Assembly (NCBI GenBank): GCA_017434885.1
Contig: JAFSGE010000005.1
Location: 310,001-374,000, forward strand
Length of the DNA: 64,000 nt
Direction: 5' to 3'
Source of the DNA: Lachnospiraceae bacterium
GTDB taxonomy: Bacteria > Bacillota > Clostridia > Lachnospirales > Lachnospiraceae
Part shown: positions 62,631 to 64,000 of the stretch, piece by piece
How positions within the stretch are numbered: the first letter of the stretch is position 1
How the letters are laid out: the number at the start of each line of letters is the position of its first letter
The notes under the pieces: generated by a model
The model's input: only the letters and a program-made list of their open reading frames with translations
Databases searched by the model: none
Told to the model about the DNA's origin: nothing
Program-made: the position numbers and the translations under genes

Positions 62631-64000
62631 CTAACAAATTTCCGCGCCTGCAGGCATTTCTTTTTCAGGTACCATGAGTGCCAGATTACCTTCTGCATCC
62701 TCTGCACAAAGAAGCATGCCTTCGCTCATCACTCCGGCAAGCTTTGCAGGCTTTAGGTTCACCAGAACCATCACCTTTTTGCCCACCATTTCTTCCGGAC
62801 TGTAATGCTGCTTAATACCGGATACAATCTGTTTTACCTGACTTCCGATTTTTACCTGGGAGCAAAGAAGCTTCTTTGATTTTGGCACTTCCTCGCAGGC
62901 AATAATTTCCCCTACCTGGAACTGCATTTTCATAAAATCATCATAGCTGATTTCTTCTTTGGCTTCGATGTCGATTACGGTTTCCTCCACCTTTGCTTCT
63001 GCAGCTGCGTCTGCGCCTTCTGCCGCTTTTCTTTCTGCAAACATGGCTTCTGCCTTTTCTACCACTTCCTTTGCATCCAGTCTCGCAAAAAGAATTTCAG
63101 GCTTATCGGTCACCTTATTTCCGGAAGGATAACCTCCTGCTGTCTGTGTCTCTTCAAAGCTTCTGATGGAAGTATTTAACTGGGATACAATCTTCTCTGC
63201 AGTCTTAGGCATAAAAGGCTCAATTAAGGACGCACCTGTTACAATGCTGTCTACTAAATTGTAAAGTACGGTTGCAAGTCTGTCTTTCTTTGCCTCATCT
63301 TTTGCAAGTACCCAGGGTTCCGTCTCGTCAATATATTTATTACAACGTTTGAACAGTGCAAAAATTTCAGTAAGTGCATCTGCCACACGAAGGTCTTCCA
63401 TCTTAGCTGCCACTTTGGCATAGGTTCCTGTTACCACCGTCTTTAAGTCTTCGTCTACCGCTTCGCTGACACCCTTATCAGCCACCACGCCTTCAAAATA
63501 CTTGTTGCTCATGGAAATGGTTCTGTTTACAAGATTTCCCAATGTATTGGCAAGGTCAGAGTTGATTCTCTCTACCAAAAGCTCCCAGGAAATGGTTCCG
63601 TCATTGTCAAACGGCATTTCATGAAGCACAAAATAACGAACTGCATCCACACCAAAGAAATCCACAAGGTCATCTGCATAAATCACGTTTCCTTTGGACT
63701 TACTCATCTTACCGTCACCCTGTAACAACCACGGATGACCAAACACCTGCTTGGGAAGGGGTTCACCCAATGCCATCAGGAAAATGGGCCAGTAAATGGT
63801 ATGGAAACGGATAATATCCTTTCCTATTAAGTGAAGGTCAGCAGGCCACAATTTCTTATACTGGTCACTGCTTTCTCCGTCACATTCATATCCGATACCT
63901 GTAATATAGTTAGTAAGTGCATCCAACCATACGTAAACTACATGCTTATCATCAAAGTCAACAGGAATTCCCCACTTAAAAGAGGTTCTGGAAACACAGA
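62631..64000 (-). CDS. metG: Methionyl-tRNA synthetase, C-terminal part (5' end cut by window)
   Basis: The last 456 residues or so of MetRS. The frame is open to the window edge with KWGIPVDFDDKHVVYVWLDA, so the gene continues beyond 64000. DGKMSKSKGN is the catalytic KMSKS signature. An anticodon-binding helical domain follows (GDLAN-like NSDLANTLGNLVNRT), and a C-terminal tRNA-binding/EMAP-like OB domain (FQVGEIIACEEVPKSKKLLC, AGVMSEGMLLCAED) is fused, as in Gram-positive MetRS. Attaches Met to tRNA-Met. N-terminal Rossmann half not visible. Confidence 0.95.
   Translation of the reverse strand, partial: CVSRTSFKWGIPVDFDDKHVVYVWLDALTNYITGIGYECDGESSDQYKKLWPADLHLIGKDIIRFHTIYWPIFLMALGEPLPKQVFGHPWLLQGDGKMSKSKGNVIYADDLVDFFGVDAVRYFVLHEMPFDNDGTISWELLVERINSDLANTLGNLVNRTISMSNKYFEGVVADKGVSEAVDEDLKTVVTGTYAKVAAKMEDLRVADALTEIFALFKRCNKYIDETEPWVLAKDEAKKDRLATVLYNLVDSIVTGASLIEPFMPKTAEKIVSQLNTSIRSFEETQTAGGYPSGNKVTDKPEILFARLDAKEVVEKAEAMFAERKAAEGADAAAEAKVEETVIDIEAKEEISYDDFMKMQFQVGEIIACEEVPKSKKLLCSQVKIGSQVKQIVSGIKQHYSPEEMVGKKVMVLVNLKPAKLAGVMSEGMLLCAEDAEGNLALMVPEKEMPAGAEIC

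Overview
The window looks like chromosome from a Gram-positive, low-GC anaerobe of the class Clostridia, most plausibly a Lachnospiraceae. This is an inference from AGGAGG-type ribosome binding sites, a large-type bacterial SRP RNA, an anaerobic radical-SAM activase, a CdaR-type regulator beside a UgpC/MsmK ATPase, YesL, and several families typical of gut Clostridia. No rRNA, CRISPR array, transposase, integrase or phage gene was seen.

Region 1 (1-38177, all on the minus strand) is a very large surface-glycan locus. Read in transcription order it holds a sialyltransferase-like enzyme, a membrane-anchored CotH-type kinase, a PglK/MsbA-type ABC flippase, an acyltransferase, several polytopic GT-C-like proteins, WecE, a GNAT acetyltransferase, a GT2, a DUF6020-like protein, and a Wzy/O-antigen-ligase-like protein. 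A Campylobacter-Pgl-like block follows: a PglF-type dehydratase, a PglE-type aminotransferase, a PglC-type phosphoglycosyltransferase, an ATP-grasp protein and a PglA-like GT4. Next come a UDP-sugar 6-dehydrogenase and a UDP-sugar 4-epimerase (a WbpO/WbpP-like pair), a formyltransferase-like protein, two deacetylase-like proteins, further GT4 enzymes, two AsnB-type amidotransferases, and an incomplete GT11 enzyme. Together these could build a lipid-linked glycan on the inner membrane face, with 4-amino-sugars and probably amidated uronic acids, and export it with the ABC flippase. Most genes overlap or lie within 40 bp. Two long interruptions stand out: a structured 150-bp element at about 13957-14107, and a 128-bp gap with a promoter at 34849-34877.

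Region 2 (38178-43985) starts at a divergent junction made mostly of three 115-bp tandem repeats. A plus-strand operon follows: pseF, a PLP-dependent decarboxylase-like gene, pseI and pseG. A convergent ATP-grasp gene closes the region. These genes make a CMP-activated pseudaminic-acid-like nonulosonic acid, which the sialyltransferase-like enzyme across the junction could transfer. PseB, PseC and a clear PseH are not in the window.

Region 3 (44069-64000) is ordinary chromosome: tRNA-Ser(CGA), a CcdA/TlpA/thioredoxin group, three diguanylate cyclases of different architecture, a MATE transporter, an ECF sigma factor with its membrane partner, tadA, a radical-SAM activase, SRP RNA, a DUF6128-like protein, a CdaR-like regulator, a sugar ABC ATPase, YesL, D-lactate dehydrogenase, a lipase and the 3' part of metG.

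All assignments rest on reading motifs by eye; no searches or structure predictions were run.
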